Shown in pieces: positions 24,201 through 33,851 of a stretch of 64,000 bases of DNA. The stretch is from Dichetophora obliterata. Taxonomy: Eukaryota; Arthropoda; Insecta; Diptera; Sciomyzidae. The first letter of the stretch is position 1; every line of letters begins with the position of its first letter. The stretch is taken from positions 117,378,215-117,442,214 of the forward strand of contig OY986437.1 in assembly GCA_963920525.1 (NCBI GenBank). The letters are read 5' to 3'. Made by a program: the position numbers and the translations under genes. A model generated the notes under the pieces. The model saw only the letters and a list, made by a program, of their open reading frames with translations. It did no database searches and was not told the origin of the DNA.

Positions 24201-27200
24201 GGTCCATAAATTCAAATTTTCGATATAAGTCCACCCCAACGCCACCTATCGGACTTTCCCGGAGGGTTTTTCCAAAATTTTCCTTCGTAAAAACCTTCTC
24301 CTGGCAATTATAAACAACTGAAAAAAAATTTTAGACAAATCGGCCCAGCCATTCTCAATTGATGTTTTACTATACATTTTTTACACCATTTTTATATATA
24401 TAGATATTTTATAAGAATGTTTAATAAAATATTCGTTTCATTCGCCACATAACTCATTATATTTTATTATAAATTTTATCTTTGTGCTATGAATATTAAT
24501 GGCTGAAGGTTAAGTTGTTTGTGTCAGTTCTTCAAAATAATCCTTGGTTGCAAAAGCATTTATGAAGATTCCTCAAATATTTCGATTTTAGTGATAGCCA
24601 TTCGTGTGATGGAATGGTTTGAAATAGCCTCTAAAAATAAAGTTTTTTGTCAAAATATTGGTTGGTGTAATAGTTTTAAGAAATAAATGGCCAGAAATTA
24701 TATGGCGAAAAAAACTCTTCCTATCTGCATCAACAATCTGATAAAAGATAATGCTTTTTTTATACATATTTTTGATATATTTTATTTCAAAATATTAATA
24801 CCAAACTTACTTGATCTAAAGCTCGCAATTTAGTTCATGTTATTTATACAAAACTTTTAAAATTAAAATATCTTCATAAGTTGTATGTTGTTTTTTAATT
24901 TCTGACAATATTTTTCAGTATGTTCTTATTTTATATTTTATATTTTAGTTTTGATATATCTGTGGTCACAAGGAATAATGACTAAACTCAAAATATCGTA
25001 AAAAAGAGATATGAAATTTACTTTATTGCCAATTTTCGGAAGTATGCAGATATCCATTTTTTGCCCAGAATTGATCATCACTTATGTCTGTACATATTTT
25101 GTTTGTAACGGTTCATATATTTAAAAAAATTGGATCGTAGATCGTCGAATTAAAATATCGTTTTTTACGATACTTTGATTTTAGTCGTTATTCCTTGCGA
25201 CCACAGATATATCAATTTACGGAATTCTGACCAGGAATCAATCAATCAATTGCAGCCACTCAAAACCTTCCCAACGATATCTTGAAAGTGAGAACGGCAT
25301 TTGAAATAATGATTTTTTTGTATGTAATTAAAAATAATTAATAAGTAATTAAATAATTAATAAATACACGAAAAACAGCATTTTCATTAATCCGAATGCA
25401 AAAATTTAACATTTGCTGATGCTGATTGGAAGAACGTTTTCATTACAATTATTTCTGATCGTTTATATTTTTGAAACTACCACACCAGCCAATATTTTTA
25501 CAAAAAACTTGATTTTAAGAGGAATTTTAAACTATTCCAGCTCACGGATGACCATTGCTACAGCCGAAATATTTGGGGAATCATCTATACTATTATATAA
25601 AATTCCTTACAACCTTTTATATGACATAGCATTCTTTTGCAAAAAATCGTCCAGTTTTGCGCAAAAATTGTTAAACTGTTTTTGTCCTTTTTTTTTGCCC
25701 TATGATTTTTTGGGCGAAATTTATTTATACCAAAATGTTGTTTTTATATTTAATGTCTCAAAAATAATTTACATGAAAAAAATAACCCCAATATCTCTTT
25801 CCAATCAAAGGTTATGGCTTCAAACAAATTTTTTTATAAAATTGGCTTATTAAGAAAAGTTATTTTCACATTAATCGTATTCAATTCCTGCTATCCACCT
25901 CGCAGTCGAATTAGCACAGAAGTTGATTGTTGACACATTTTTTCGCCATTTTGTGCGATAACTCTAATTAAAATCTTATTTTATAATATTGCAATTTTTT
26001 GTGTCTGGTAACAGCATTCGCAGAATAAAAAAAATGCAACACTGCAACTAATATTTTTCCTTTGTACGAATGAGTATAAAAGCATGGATTTTCCATGCTT
26101 TTGGCGATTGTTCCTCATGTCTTGCCTTGTTTGCCATTCTTGTGTCGCAGACGTTCGTAATCGCTAGCGCTCACACTCTAGGCATTCGTATCAACAGCGA
26201 TTGGTAACATGCATTTGCGCATTAATTTAAATGCAGGAGGCACATTCGGTGCTCTTTTATTGACGAGACAATCGAAACGCAATTTGAATGTACTCAAGCT
26301 GTTCTCTGGTAGTAAGAACACCTGACAGATGCATAGTCTCAAAACAACGCCATTACTCTGCCTCTTTTAAGGCGATTGAGAACAGGGTCTTTTAATGTAA
26401 AAATTACAGCACTTTGACAACACAGACTTTGACAAGCAAAAAACTGACCCGCTCCCACTTAAATCACAACAACCCTGTTTCTAAATAGTATTTATTGTGA
26501 CCTTTGGGTTCACTCACTGAAGGCGCTTACCTTGGTAATCTGCTGTTGGCAATCCTCCAATTGTTTTTTATAATCTTCCTCCTTTATGCGCATTTCATCC
26601 TTCCATTGCTTGGTCTTGCTGTAAAATTGCTTCATGGTTTCATTAACTTTGCACAAAGTATCTGCAAGAAAAAGGTTTTTAAAAACCATTTATAAAAGAC
26701 AATCGGTGAGAAAATGAATTACTTTTTAATTCTACATATTCGGACATGAAGTTTTTAAGTTTGTTGACATCAACGGCACTGGCCTCCATGGAGCAGAGAC
26801 TGGGAAATTGCGAATAGACGCTGGTCTAAAAATAAAAGAGACATTGGCTTGCGATTGAAGAGTTTAGTTAGTTTAATTAAAATTTTTGGTTGAACCTTTA
26901 AAACATCTGCATTGACATCGCCTAGAATGAAGCTTGCAGCTAATGATCCATTTGCGGCTGCCCCTAAGGAAGATTGTGCACTGCTGTTGTTGCTATTTTT
27001 GATACTGCTGGTGATGAGCACGTTAGGCAAATCTACGTTACCAGTTTCAACAGTTCCATTCGACACTTCCTTAATACTCGCCTGTTGGGTGGAACCGTCC
27101 AGGGAAGATTTCTGCATGGGCTCTGAAGCTGTCAATGATTTATTTTCGTTGCCTTTTAATTCTTGGTGAATTAAGTCCAATTGCGTTTGGCCAATCGAGC

Positions 27201-27303
27201 GATACGAGTTGCACGAGTTGGGTTCATCTTGTAGTGATAGTGAGGATCTGGGTGATGTACCCAAAATAACAAAGGATTCTTCGTCAGACATGATGTCAGA
27301 CAT
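11187..27303 (-). CDS. key: IKK-gamma/NEMO homologue Kenny, complete spliced CDS (7 coding exons)
   Basis: Regulatory subunit of the IKK complex, which in flies acts in the cytoplasm in the IMD pathway and leads to Relish activation (family knowledge). Modelled exons on the minus strand: 27303-26896, 26825-26723, 26661-26531, 12274-12098, 12020-11886, 11824-11393, 11321-11187. Introns begin GT and end AG and the reading frame is kept across all six, giving 506 residues. Seen: FVIL at 11-14 preceded by acidic residues (LIR-like); a Ser/Asn-rich stretch to about 130; heptad-rich coiled coil from about 160 to 430; UBAN-like motif at about 382-399 ([18 protein letters not shown]); CCHC zinc finger at the end (C480, C483, H496, C500). 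Two in-frame ATGs lie four codons apart (27303 and 27291), with an in-frame TAA just upstream of the first; the second has A at -3 and may be the real start. Intron 3 is about 14.3 kb and full of transposons. The protein is longer than I expect for Drosophila Kenny, mainly at the N-terminus. Confidence 0.9.
12480..13690 (-). pseudogene. hAT transposase relic (DUF659/dimerisation type) in kenny intron 3
   Basis: Minus-strand fragments in order: from 13680, [20 protein letters not shown] and continuing [13 protein letters not shown]; a middle fragment at 13420-13232; then from 13002, [19 protein letters not shown] and [15 protein letters not shown]; then at about 12600, [20 protein letters not shown]. 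These match the general layout of hAT transposases with a C-terminal dimerisation region. Stops and frame changes separate the pieces. Termini of the element not found. Confidence 0.65.
14254..14705 (-). mobile_element. 5'-truncated LINE fragment with 11 bp target duplication
   Basis: Insert 14265-14694 on the minus strand, flanked by GTTGCCAAGAG at 14254-14264 and 14695-14705. It encodes the last about 100 residues of a jockey/R1-type ORF2: [20 protein letters not shown], then a Cys/His block ([20 protein letters not shown]), ending [10 protein letters not shown]. The 3' end carries a (CCTAA)n-like tail at 14265-14283. The Helitron copy at 33345-33356 shows the site without the insert. Confidence 0.85.
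15470..19277. mobile_element. hAT-like element, left copy (3792 bp), perfect 8 bp duplication
   Basis: Element 15478-19269 starts CAGAGAACAGC and ends AAATCTCTG, flanked by TTGTGGAC at 15470-15477 and 19270-19277. The duplication fits the hAT nTnnnnAn pattern. Inserted in the pogo-like element. No intact transposase seen, so probably non-autonomous or decayed. The same element in inverted orientation lies at 21531-26308. Confidence 0.85.
16980..17412. mobile_element. MITE, 433 bp, inside the left hAT copy
   Basis: Inverted termini GGGTGTATTTCTTTATTCAT and, complemented from the right, GGCTGTATTTCTTTATTCAT. TTT lies on both sides. The right hAT copy lacks this segment (junction near 24565), so it entered after the two copies separated. 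Confidence 0.7.
19797..20159 (+). pseudogene. N-terminal pipsqueak-type HTH of a pogo-like transposase, truncated
   Basis: ATG at 19797. About 75 residues look authentic: [20 protein letters not shown], then [20 protein letters not shown] (a psq/CENP-B-type helix-turn-helix), then [13 protein letters not shown]. After about residue 85 the frame becomes Phe-rich and unlike a transposase. The DDE catalytic domain (normally several hundred residues) is absent, so the element cannot move by itself. The DNA-binding part would recognise the element's own ends, by analogy with the family. Confidence 0.7.
20149..20473. mobile_element. Near-palindromic MITE, 309 bp, perfect 8 bp duplication
   Basis: Element 20157-20465 begins TAGGGCGGGTCAA and ends with its complement; the arms stay nearly perfect for over 130 bp around a short spacer near 20310-20335. 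ACCTACAT flanks both sides (20149-20156, 20466-20473). The duplication does not fit the hAT consensus; superfamily unassigned. Inserted in the pogo-like element downstream of its HTH frame. Confidence 0.85.
21122..21225. repeat. Short palindromic repeat, about 105 bp
   Basis: CAAAAGTGAACTT...AATCT at the left and AGATTCGCAAGTTCACTTTTG at the right form an inverted pair. Lies just beyond the point where Helitron copy A loses similarity to copy B. Probably a tiny MITE or hairpin. Confidence 0.5.
21318..21400. repeat. Two tandem copies of a 44-50 bp unit
   Basis: GATTTAAATACAAATTCTAA...TGTTTGATAGTTTAAA occurs at about 21316 and again at about 21361. Two copies only. Confidence 0.5.
21765..22271. 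mobile_element. Mutator-like MITE, 489 bp, perfect 9 bp duplication
   Basis: Element 21774-22262 has inverted ends CATGATACAAAGAACTACAG and, complemented from the right, CATGATACAAAGAGCTACAG. GTTTCCATA flanks both sides (21765-21773, 22263-22271). A 9 bp duplication is typical of Mutator-like elements. A related longer copy lies at 57007-57635. Confidence 0.8.
23770..24404 (-). mobile_element. Non-autonomous Helitron, 635 bp, carrying a 118 bp minisatellite
   Basis: On the minus strand it begins TCTATATATATAAAAATGG after host A and ends GGGTTCAGCTAG before host T, the full Helitron signature. The left hAT copy gives the empty site. Non-coding; interior is the tandem array described separately. 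Confidence 0.8.
23860..24245. repeat. Minisatellite, 118 bp unit, just over three copies
   Basis: The phrase CA(G/A)CGCCACCTA recurs at 23883, 24001, 24119 and 24237, exactly 118 bp apart. Copies are almost identical, with a few changes in the outer ones, so the array is recent or homogenised. Confidence 0.9.
24960..25206. mobile_element. MITE, about 247 bp, in the right hAT copy
   Basis: Ends CTGTGGTCACAAGGAATAA and (complement of right) CTGTGGTCGCAAGGAATAAC, with long imperfect arms (over 45 bp). ATATAT lies on both sides; the left hAT copy (about 16560-16580) shows the uninterrupted site. Confidence 0.7.
26309..26530. other. End of kenny intron 3 free of recognised repeats
   Basis: From the right hAT copy to the exon 3 donor I see no repeat boundary or coding sequence. 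Probably original intron sequence. Confidence 0.4.
26531..27303 (-). CDS. key: kenny coding exons 1-3 (N-terminal part)
   Basis: Exon 1 (27303-26896, 408 nt, phase 0 out) encodes the LIR-like FVIL and a low-complexity Ser/Asn-rich region ending GDVNADVLK, then donor GTTCAA. Intron 1 is 70 nt and ends TTTTTAG. Exon 2 (26825-26723, 103 nt) encodes [20 protein letters not shown] and continues to VELK; donor GTAATT. Intron 2 is 61 nt and ends TTCTTGCAG. Exon 3 (26661-26531, 131 nt) encodes a charged helical segment ending CQQQITK; donor GTAAGC. The exon 1 donor is the weakest call. Reading through it leads to a frame that diverges from the coiled-coil-type sequence, which supports splicing there. 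The LIR reading rests on the F-x-x-L core with upstream D/E residues. Confidence 0.88.
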
Positions 27304-27784
27304 GCCGCTTAGTTAGTACACCTTAAAAAAAAATGTTCTGCAATGGTAAAAATGTTTGAACAGTTTGCAAGTTTATCAAATAGAATCTTTTTGAGTGGTT
27401 TCCCAATCTTCCCTTTGTTTTTTGTGTCAGCTTTTTGTGTTTATTTTTCTATTATGATTCAACAGTCGACTTGTTTCCTGTTGCAATCTAGCAAATGACC
27501 AAACAAGTTATGGTTTCTTAAATATAACGCTGAATTACAGTTTATAATTTACGTATTGATACTTAGCACTTACTTTTAGTTTATTTTGTACTGTTTATTT
27601 AATGTATTTTTGTTATTTAATACCTTGCAATTACAGCAATTCAGCAAAATATACGAGAATTAGTAACAGCTGGCAGTGCTACCAACTTCAAAAAATATTT
27701 AACCCTAAAGCATTAGTCAAAAATCCCTAAAATCGCTACAATTACCAGAAAATCCCCCAAAACAAAAAAAAGATCAATCAACAT
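27304..27784. other. Upstream region of kenny (5' leader and proximal promoter presumed)
   Basis: Lies directly upstream of the kenny start on the minus strand. I could not place a TATA box, initiator or 5' UTR intron with confidence. No divergent gene seen. Confidence 0.3.
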
Positions 27785-28117
27785 ATTGGCCGCATTCAGC
27801 GCAGACAACTGTTGTGAACTGTAATGGTAGCTCTACCTTAGTTCACGATGTATTTCTCTGAATGTGTTGCTACTCTAGAAGTTAGATTCAATTAAATTTT
27901 TATGTAAATTTAATTCAATTGCAAAGGTTTCTCACTTAAATTTGCTGCGTTCTTTCTGCGTTTATTGGTTTAACAGCGTCCGTAACAGCATCTGACAGTT
28001 AAGCAACCAGATGTGTTCGCTAATTTATCAGTTTTAGTTAGCGCTACCAAATTTGAACCATTCAGCGAATTTTTACACAACAGTTGTCAACTGTTATCTG
28101 CGCTGAATGCGGCCATT
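27785..28117. mobile_element. MITE, 327 bp, upstream of kenny
   Basis: Element 27788-28114. Inverted ends GGCCGCATTCAGCGCAGA and complement of TCTGCGCTGAATGCGGCC, perfect over 18 bp. ATT on both sides. Non-coding. Confidence 0.75.
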
Positions 28118-28135
28118 GTTATACTCAAGGCTCAT

Positions 28136-28292
28136 TAATAAGGTTGTGGCAATTGAGAGTGGCTCGGTCGAACTGTCAGAATGGATGAAAAGAAATCAAG
28201 AAAATGAATGTATAGAACAAAGAAAAGCACAGTGACAGTTCGAAAAAAGGCTGGAAAAGAGTACAATTCTCTGAAGTGCCACAACCTTATAA
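28136..28292. mobile_element. MITE, 151 bp, TAA duplication
   Basis: Element 28139-28289 with inverted ends TAAGGTTGTGGCA; TAA at 28136-28138 and 28290-28292. Only about 20 bp from the previous MITE. PIF/Harbinger-like from the 3 bp TAA duplication. Confidence 0.65.
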
Positions 28293-28919
28293 ATGAGCTT
28301 TGGTTATAGTCTTTAATAATAAATGATTTAATATATTAAAAAAAATTTTGGTTTCTATTGAAAACAAGGTGATCGTGATATTAAATTTTTGTCAAACCAT
28401 ACAAAATCAGCTTTTCTGTCTCTTTCACAAGTTTGACAGCTTTAGCAAAATATTTAGACGTCACGTTAACCTTGTTTTCTTACACCATGGTAATGAGCAG
28501 GGAATGAAAAAGGGGAAGTTGCGGAGCAATTGCGTAGCAAAACCGGAGTAAATTAAAAAATTTCGTAGTTAATGGGTTTATCCAATGCGGCTCTAAAAAA
28601 ACTCCCTAAAACTATAAAACTTCTAAAAAATTCCAGTTTTCTTTCGCCTCCCTAAATTTAGGGCAAAACGAAGTTGGCAGCACTGACAGCTGGTTATAAA
28701 ATATTAAAATACCTTGACGCTTGTCCGCAATTGCAATTGCGTTGCCAACTATGCGTATTTTGATCTAAGTCTACTTTTGCACACGGCAATTCACAATTTA
28801 AATTTTTTTTACATGAGATCATTTGTAAAGAAAAATAGTTGGATTGACTTAATAGAAATTTATTGGACATATCAAGAAATGTGACAAATAATTTATAATA
28901 ATTTTTAAAATAAACTTCT

Positions 28920-29095
28920 TCCAATGTTGATAATATTGATAATGCTACTAAAAATTTTCCGTCATCGCGATATGCTAACTTCGGTGTTTAAGAAAAAATT
29001 AAATTTGACGAAACACTTGATGAATATGAACACTTTTGTGGTCAAACGGTTTGACAAACGAATGGATGAGCGATTTGAAGCATGAACGGGGCTAA
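28920..29095. repeat. Partial copy of the 45.6-46.1 kb MITE family (right end)
   Basis: Matches 45960-46133 in order: CGTCATCGCGAT, CTTCGGTGTT, GAACACTTTTGTGGTCAAAC and GATGAGCG(A/G)TTTGAA. Only the right half is present. Confidence 0.6.
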
Positions 29096-30680
29096 TTTCA
29101 GAAGTACCGACGAAACACATACAAAAAAGCAAAAATAAAAAAATGCATTAAATTGCTTTTTTCTAGTGTTATTTGTATGGAAAAAAGTTGCTTTTATGTT
29201 GTGCTTAGCTCCGTTTTACAAAAAACTGCTATTTTCCCCAGCATGAAAGGTATATTAAGATAGAATTTATATATATTATATATATATTTTTAAATATACC
29301 TTTTCACGTTTTACTCTCTATCAATTTCCCTTCTTTTATAATTGTAAGCGCTTTTTCATTCACCTCTCTCTTTCTCAGTTATCTTGTTAATTTTAAATTG
29401 TGTTTTTTAATTATGGTCAGTTTCTCATGAAGCTCGACCAAAAAAACTTAACTTTATTTGTTTTATTTTTCGATAGCTTATGATGTGTAGCATATGTTCC
29501 CAAAGTGGTTTGGCCGATCACGATTGCATAAAAAAGTTATCGTATACGAAAGGAACCCATATTTCATAATAGCACTCGAGAAACCAAGAGCCAAATTTTA
29601 AAACGCGTTTTTTAAAATCATGTTTTACAAACTGCCCTCCACGATATCTCAAGATCTACTCAATAAATTATTTTGGATTTTTCCTTTATTTTAAAGTAAG
29701 TACAATTTATTGGATCCTAAAGTCAGATAATATTTGCCGGTTATTTTTATAGCACTTTAAAGAGCGAAAAATGTGAAAACTGTCAAATCTGCCATTTTTG
29801 CAAATTTTTAACTATTTATTGATATTATATAGGTTCAAGTTCTAGTAAATATATTATAATTTATACCATTTTTTTTGTTTTTTGTATCAAATGACATGAG
29901 CGTGCTGTGTGATGGAGGGCGTTTGGGTACCTTTTTCGACGTGACGTTTGACGGCGTATTGGCACTTATATTAAAAATCAATAAATAACTGTAAAAAACT
30001 CAAGGTGTTCATTAACTTCCTTCTATGGAAAACAAATCAATAACTTCACCGTGTTTTTGGACCTCTAGATGAGAATCAGCCCTTATGTAACTTTGCATTT
30101 ACTATGGTTTTAGCCTATGAATTGTTATTATTATTGTTTTTTATCTTATTTTATAAAAAACTGTTCATACCAGGGAAAAAGCAGCTTTTTGTAAAATGCA
30201 ACATAAAAACAGCTTTTTTTCCATACTTCTTAAATTCGAAAGTAATTTTTTGTCATATGTCAATAACAAATATAATCAACAAAGTCAATAAGTAAAGGAT
30301 TGTAAGTATTTATATATATTTAGTTATAATATAGCAATTATAGTCATTTACATCTCTTTGATTCAAAAAAATATGAAAGGAAAAACGATTAGTCTGGACT
30401 GCTGTAGCACAGAAATGTCAAAATAAAAGCTAAAGCTGCATTATAGCCAGCATGAACGCAGTTCGAAAAAGCATGTTCGAAATTGCAAAAAGCAGCTTTT
30501 TTATGAGCATGAACATGGTTATTATTAACCAATTTTTCCTTAAACGTAACATAAAGGCAGCTTTTTCCACACACTTGAAAAAGGCAATTTAATGCAACTT
30601 TTATTCTGCTTTTTTGTATGTGTCACTCTGTGTTTCTTCGATACTTCTGAAATTCGAGGTTATTTTTTTTTATATGTCAA
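29096..30680. other. AT-rich DNA with repeated AAAAGCAGCTTTTT phrases, no gene recognised
   Basis: AAAAGCAGCTTTTT-type hairpin phrases recur (30178, 30488, 30561 and nearby). Minor AT dinucleotide run at 29270-29290. Frames here have no recognisable domain. Confidence 0.4.
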
Positions 30681-30682
30681 TA

Positions 30683-30740
30683 GCCCTGTTCACACTTCAG
30701 ATCGCTCATCATATCGTTTGCCAAATCGTTTGAGCTAGGG
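30683..30740. repeat. Left-end fragment of the 45.6 kb MITE family
   Basis: GCCCTGTTCACACTTCAGATCGCTCATC resembles the left terminus at 45616. Stops after about 55 bp. Confidence 0.5.
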
Positions 30741-30744
30741 CTTT

Positions 30745-30830
30745 CAATCCCGATGGGTTTTTGGAAATCCCGGGATTTCGGGATTTGAAATATAGGATCC
30801 CGGGATCCTAGGATTTTTAGGGATCCCGAA
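30745..30830. repeat. Clustered CGGGAT(CC/TT) short repeats
   Basis: Repeated ATCCCGGGATTT, CGGGATTTG and GGGATCCCG phrases form overlapping palindromes. Such subterminal repeats are typical of some hAT elements; no transposase or second end was found nearby. Confidence 0.55.
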
Positions 30831-32012
30831 ATGCACATTTTTTAAAATAATGGCATTAGCTGTATTAAAACCAGGGACCGTTAATAGCTCTTTCTCTCAA
30901 TTTCTGCGTTTTAGCAAAAAAAAATTGCATATTTTTTTTTTAAATAAAAATTCAAACTAAATCCTTATTCATACTTAAAATATTCAAAAACACTCAAAAG
31001 TTGATAAGACAACACTAAGACGAAATCATTATTACTAATGAAGACAAAAGTTACAGTTGTAATGTACAAAGAAGAATATAAGAAAAAAATTCAACAATAA
31101 CTGAAGAAGTTAAATTTTGAAATACCATTTTGTATTTTTAGAGTAAAAACTTGTACATTTTATTATTGAAAAAATATAATCATTTGATATAACTGAATCA
31201 CTGAATTTGACTTGAAAATTATCTTAAAAAATGACGATTATGGTATTATGATGTTTTTTTTTAATAAAAATCATAGCTTTTACGGTCCTTAATTAAAGAC
31301 ATTTTCTAAATTTTTAAATATTTTAATTATATAATAAGTTTATTTAAAAAAAAGTTTAGATATTTTATATATCAAAAAAGTTCAACATTTATTTAAGAAT
31401 AAAAACCCAAAATATGTAAAATATCAAATAATATTTCCCTTTATTATAAACATAAAAATATGCACGTAAATAAGTTAAACAAAACATACAACATAAATTT
31501 ATCTTTTAAAAATTTTAAAAAGAAAACAAAACCACGCCCATAGTGTTAATTATTTACTTCATCTTTACTCATAATTATTTATCATTAATTATTGTTTAAA
31601 ATTAATAAAATTTGTTCTCATGTTTTTTTTAAAATATAACACTCTGTTGATTTGTGTATCTACATATGTAAACATTATAAGTTTATTCTTGCTAGCACTT
31701 AAGGAAATTGATAATAAATTAAATAAAATAAATAAATAAATAAAACTTCTTATTCAAATAAACTAGTTAGCTGTAAGTAAGATGTACGATGTGTATAAAA
31801 TATTCCTTTTATAGTAAAAAAAACTATAGTATAGTAATAAAACTCTTGTTCAAAATTCCATGAAAGTTGGAACTAATATCACAACCAAAACAAACTTAAA
31901 AATGGATTTTCAAAGTGTGTAGAGAGATAAAAAAAGAACAGGGTGATTTCGATTTTAAAAAAACCCATTGTTTACTTTGTAGCTGCATTTATAGTAGCCG
32001 AAAAATTTTATA
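30831..32012. other. Very AT-rich DNA, nothing recognised
   Basis: No coding frame, repeat border or RNA gene identified; includes a short AATA run at 31722-31745. Confidence 0.4.
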
Positions 32013-33851
32013 TTTATATATATAAAACAAAGTCGTGAAATGTGTTTGAAATTCCATAACTCAAGAACGAAGCGTCCGATTTGCTTGAACAACTGAACTA
32101 AAAATGGGCGTTTTCGCACTATGTTTACGCCCCTTTTTCAGGGGATAAGCATGAAGTGAAGCAAAGTTCGATAGGTATAAACTAAATTAAGCTCAAATTT
32201 TGGTGCTCGATTTGTTTTCAGTTCTAGGTGGTTTAAGGGAAAATATTTTGCCACACCCTCTTTTACCGCCTTCAAATCAACAAAAATGCTGTATTTTTGA
32301 TGGTTTTGGTTGTATTAAACTAAAATTTGGTAATTTAGTTTATATAGTTACATTCGGTAGTGTATACAAAAATTTTGAAAATATAAAAAAATTAGCATGA
32401 AAATTCATATATGGCAGCAAGGCATTGGAAGGACAACGTCTGCCGGGGAATATTTTTATACATAAAGATCTTCCGTACATGGCTTTGTCACTGAACTTCT
32501 CCTTAACAGTATTTGAGAGTATAACTCAGAAACGAGTTGAGAAATTGTCATGATTCTTTCACTACACCATTACTTTTTATGCAAACAAAATTACAAAAAT
32601 ACAAAATGAATAAACATAAAAAAAAACCTTAAATTTTTATGACAGTTAGGCTTGATTTTTCGATCGTATAAAACGTTTTTAAGTTTTTACGATAGGCACT
32701 TCAAATAAATTCTACATGCGTGCATATCATATGAAAGAATATTAAAAAAGCCATTTTTGGTAGAAATAAAGAAATTCGTTAAGGTTGTTTTGGGAAAATT
32801 ATAAAAATTAGAAGGGAAAAGAAAATGAAAAGGATTGAAACACAATTGGACGAACAATTAATCAGAATTTAAAAAAAAAGAAAAAATTGTAATATGACCG
32901 AGGTATTCACTTTCAAAGCCAGCACTTTCATTTTGGATTTATTTTTTCTATTTCACCAAAAAATAATATTAGTACTAAAAACTTCTTGTGTGTTTCAGGT
33001 ACGAAAGATAAGTCATGAGTTGTGCATGTTTTTATATTGAAACTTGGTGTATATGTGCTATGAGACCAAGTGGTGGCCACTTTATACATAAATATTGCCA
33101 CGCCTCTTTTTACCGCCTCTTTTTTACACACAAAACCGTTTGTGCAGTGCCTTTGAAGATCTCAGGAACGATAACATCTTAGGTCACCAAAATTACGACA
33201 TCTGTTATCAAGGTTCATATCTAAAATTATAAAAAAACTAAAGTTGCCACACCCCCTATAACTGTCCACAAATTAATTGAAATGCTATATTTCAGACGAT
33301 TTTTGCTGTATTGGAAAAAAAATTGTATTTTAGTTCGTATAGTTACTCTTGGCAACTCAGCTAAAAATGGGCGTGTTCGAACTATAACTATGCCCACTTT
33401 TCAGAAAGCATTATAATTACTGAGTTTTGCATGTTTTATAATTAAACTTAGTGTATATGTGCTTTGAAACACAGTAGTGGTCATTACATATATAAATGTA
33501 GTCACGCCTATTTTTACCGCCCTTCTATGTATACACAATCGTTTATGCTGTGTCTCTTAACATCTCAGAAACGGAAACATCTTGGGCCAGCAAATATACA
33601 ACATTTGTTATTAAGGTAAATATATGGGTAAAAAAATAGCCACACCCCCTTTTACCACCCACAATTAAATAAAAATGCTTTGACGGTTTTGATAGTCACG
33701 AATTGAAGCTTCAACAAGAAGCGTGTGGCATGTGTGGCTCGAATGGCACGTTGTTTGGACACTTCCACACTTTTCAAAAATTCACAAAATGAAAATTACT
33801 ACAAAGAAATTAGTTGAATTGGGGCAGTGCAACGTCTGTCGGGCCCGCTAG
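32013..33851 (+). mobile_element. Helitron copy B, unbroken (about 1.84 kb)
   Basis: Starts TTTATATATATAAAAC after A (the usual TC is mutated to TT) and ends GTCGGGCCCGCTAG at 33851. Aligns in reverse with copy A in kenny intron 3. It lacks the LINE and pogo-like insertions and so preserves both empty sites (33345-33356 and 32973-32974). Non-coding. Confidence 0.65.

Larger units (their letters stand above)
21531..26308. mobile_element. hAT-like element, right copy, inverted relative to 15478-19269
   Basis: Reads as the reverse complement of the left copy along its whole length. Starts CAGAGATTTGCATGAGACC and ends GCTGTTCTCTG. Flanking 8-mers (GTGCAAAC and GTAGTAAG) each fit nTnnnnAn but match only in part. 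Three insertions are absent from the left copy: 21774-22262 (Mutator-like), 23770-24404 (Helitron) and about 24960-25206 (MITE). No intact transposase. Confidence 0.8.
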
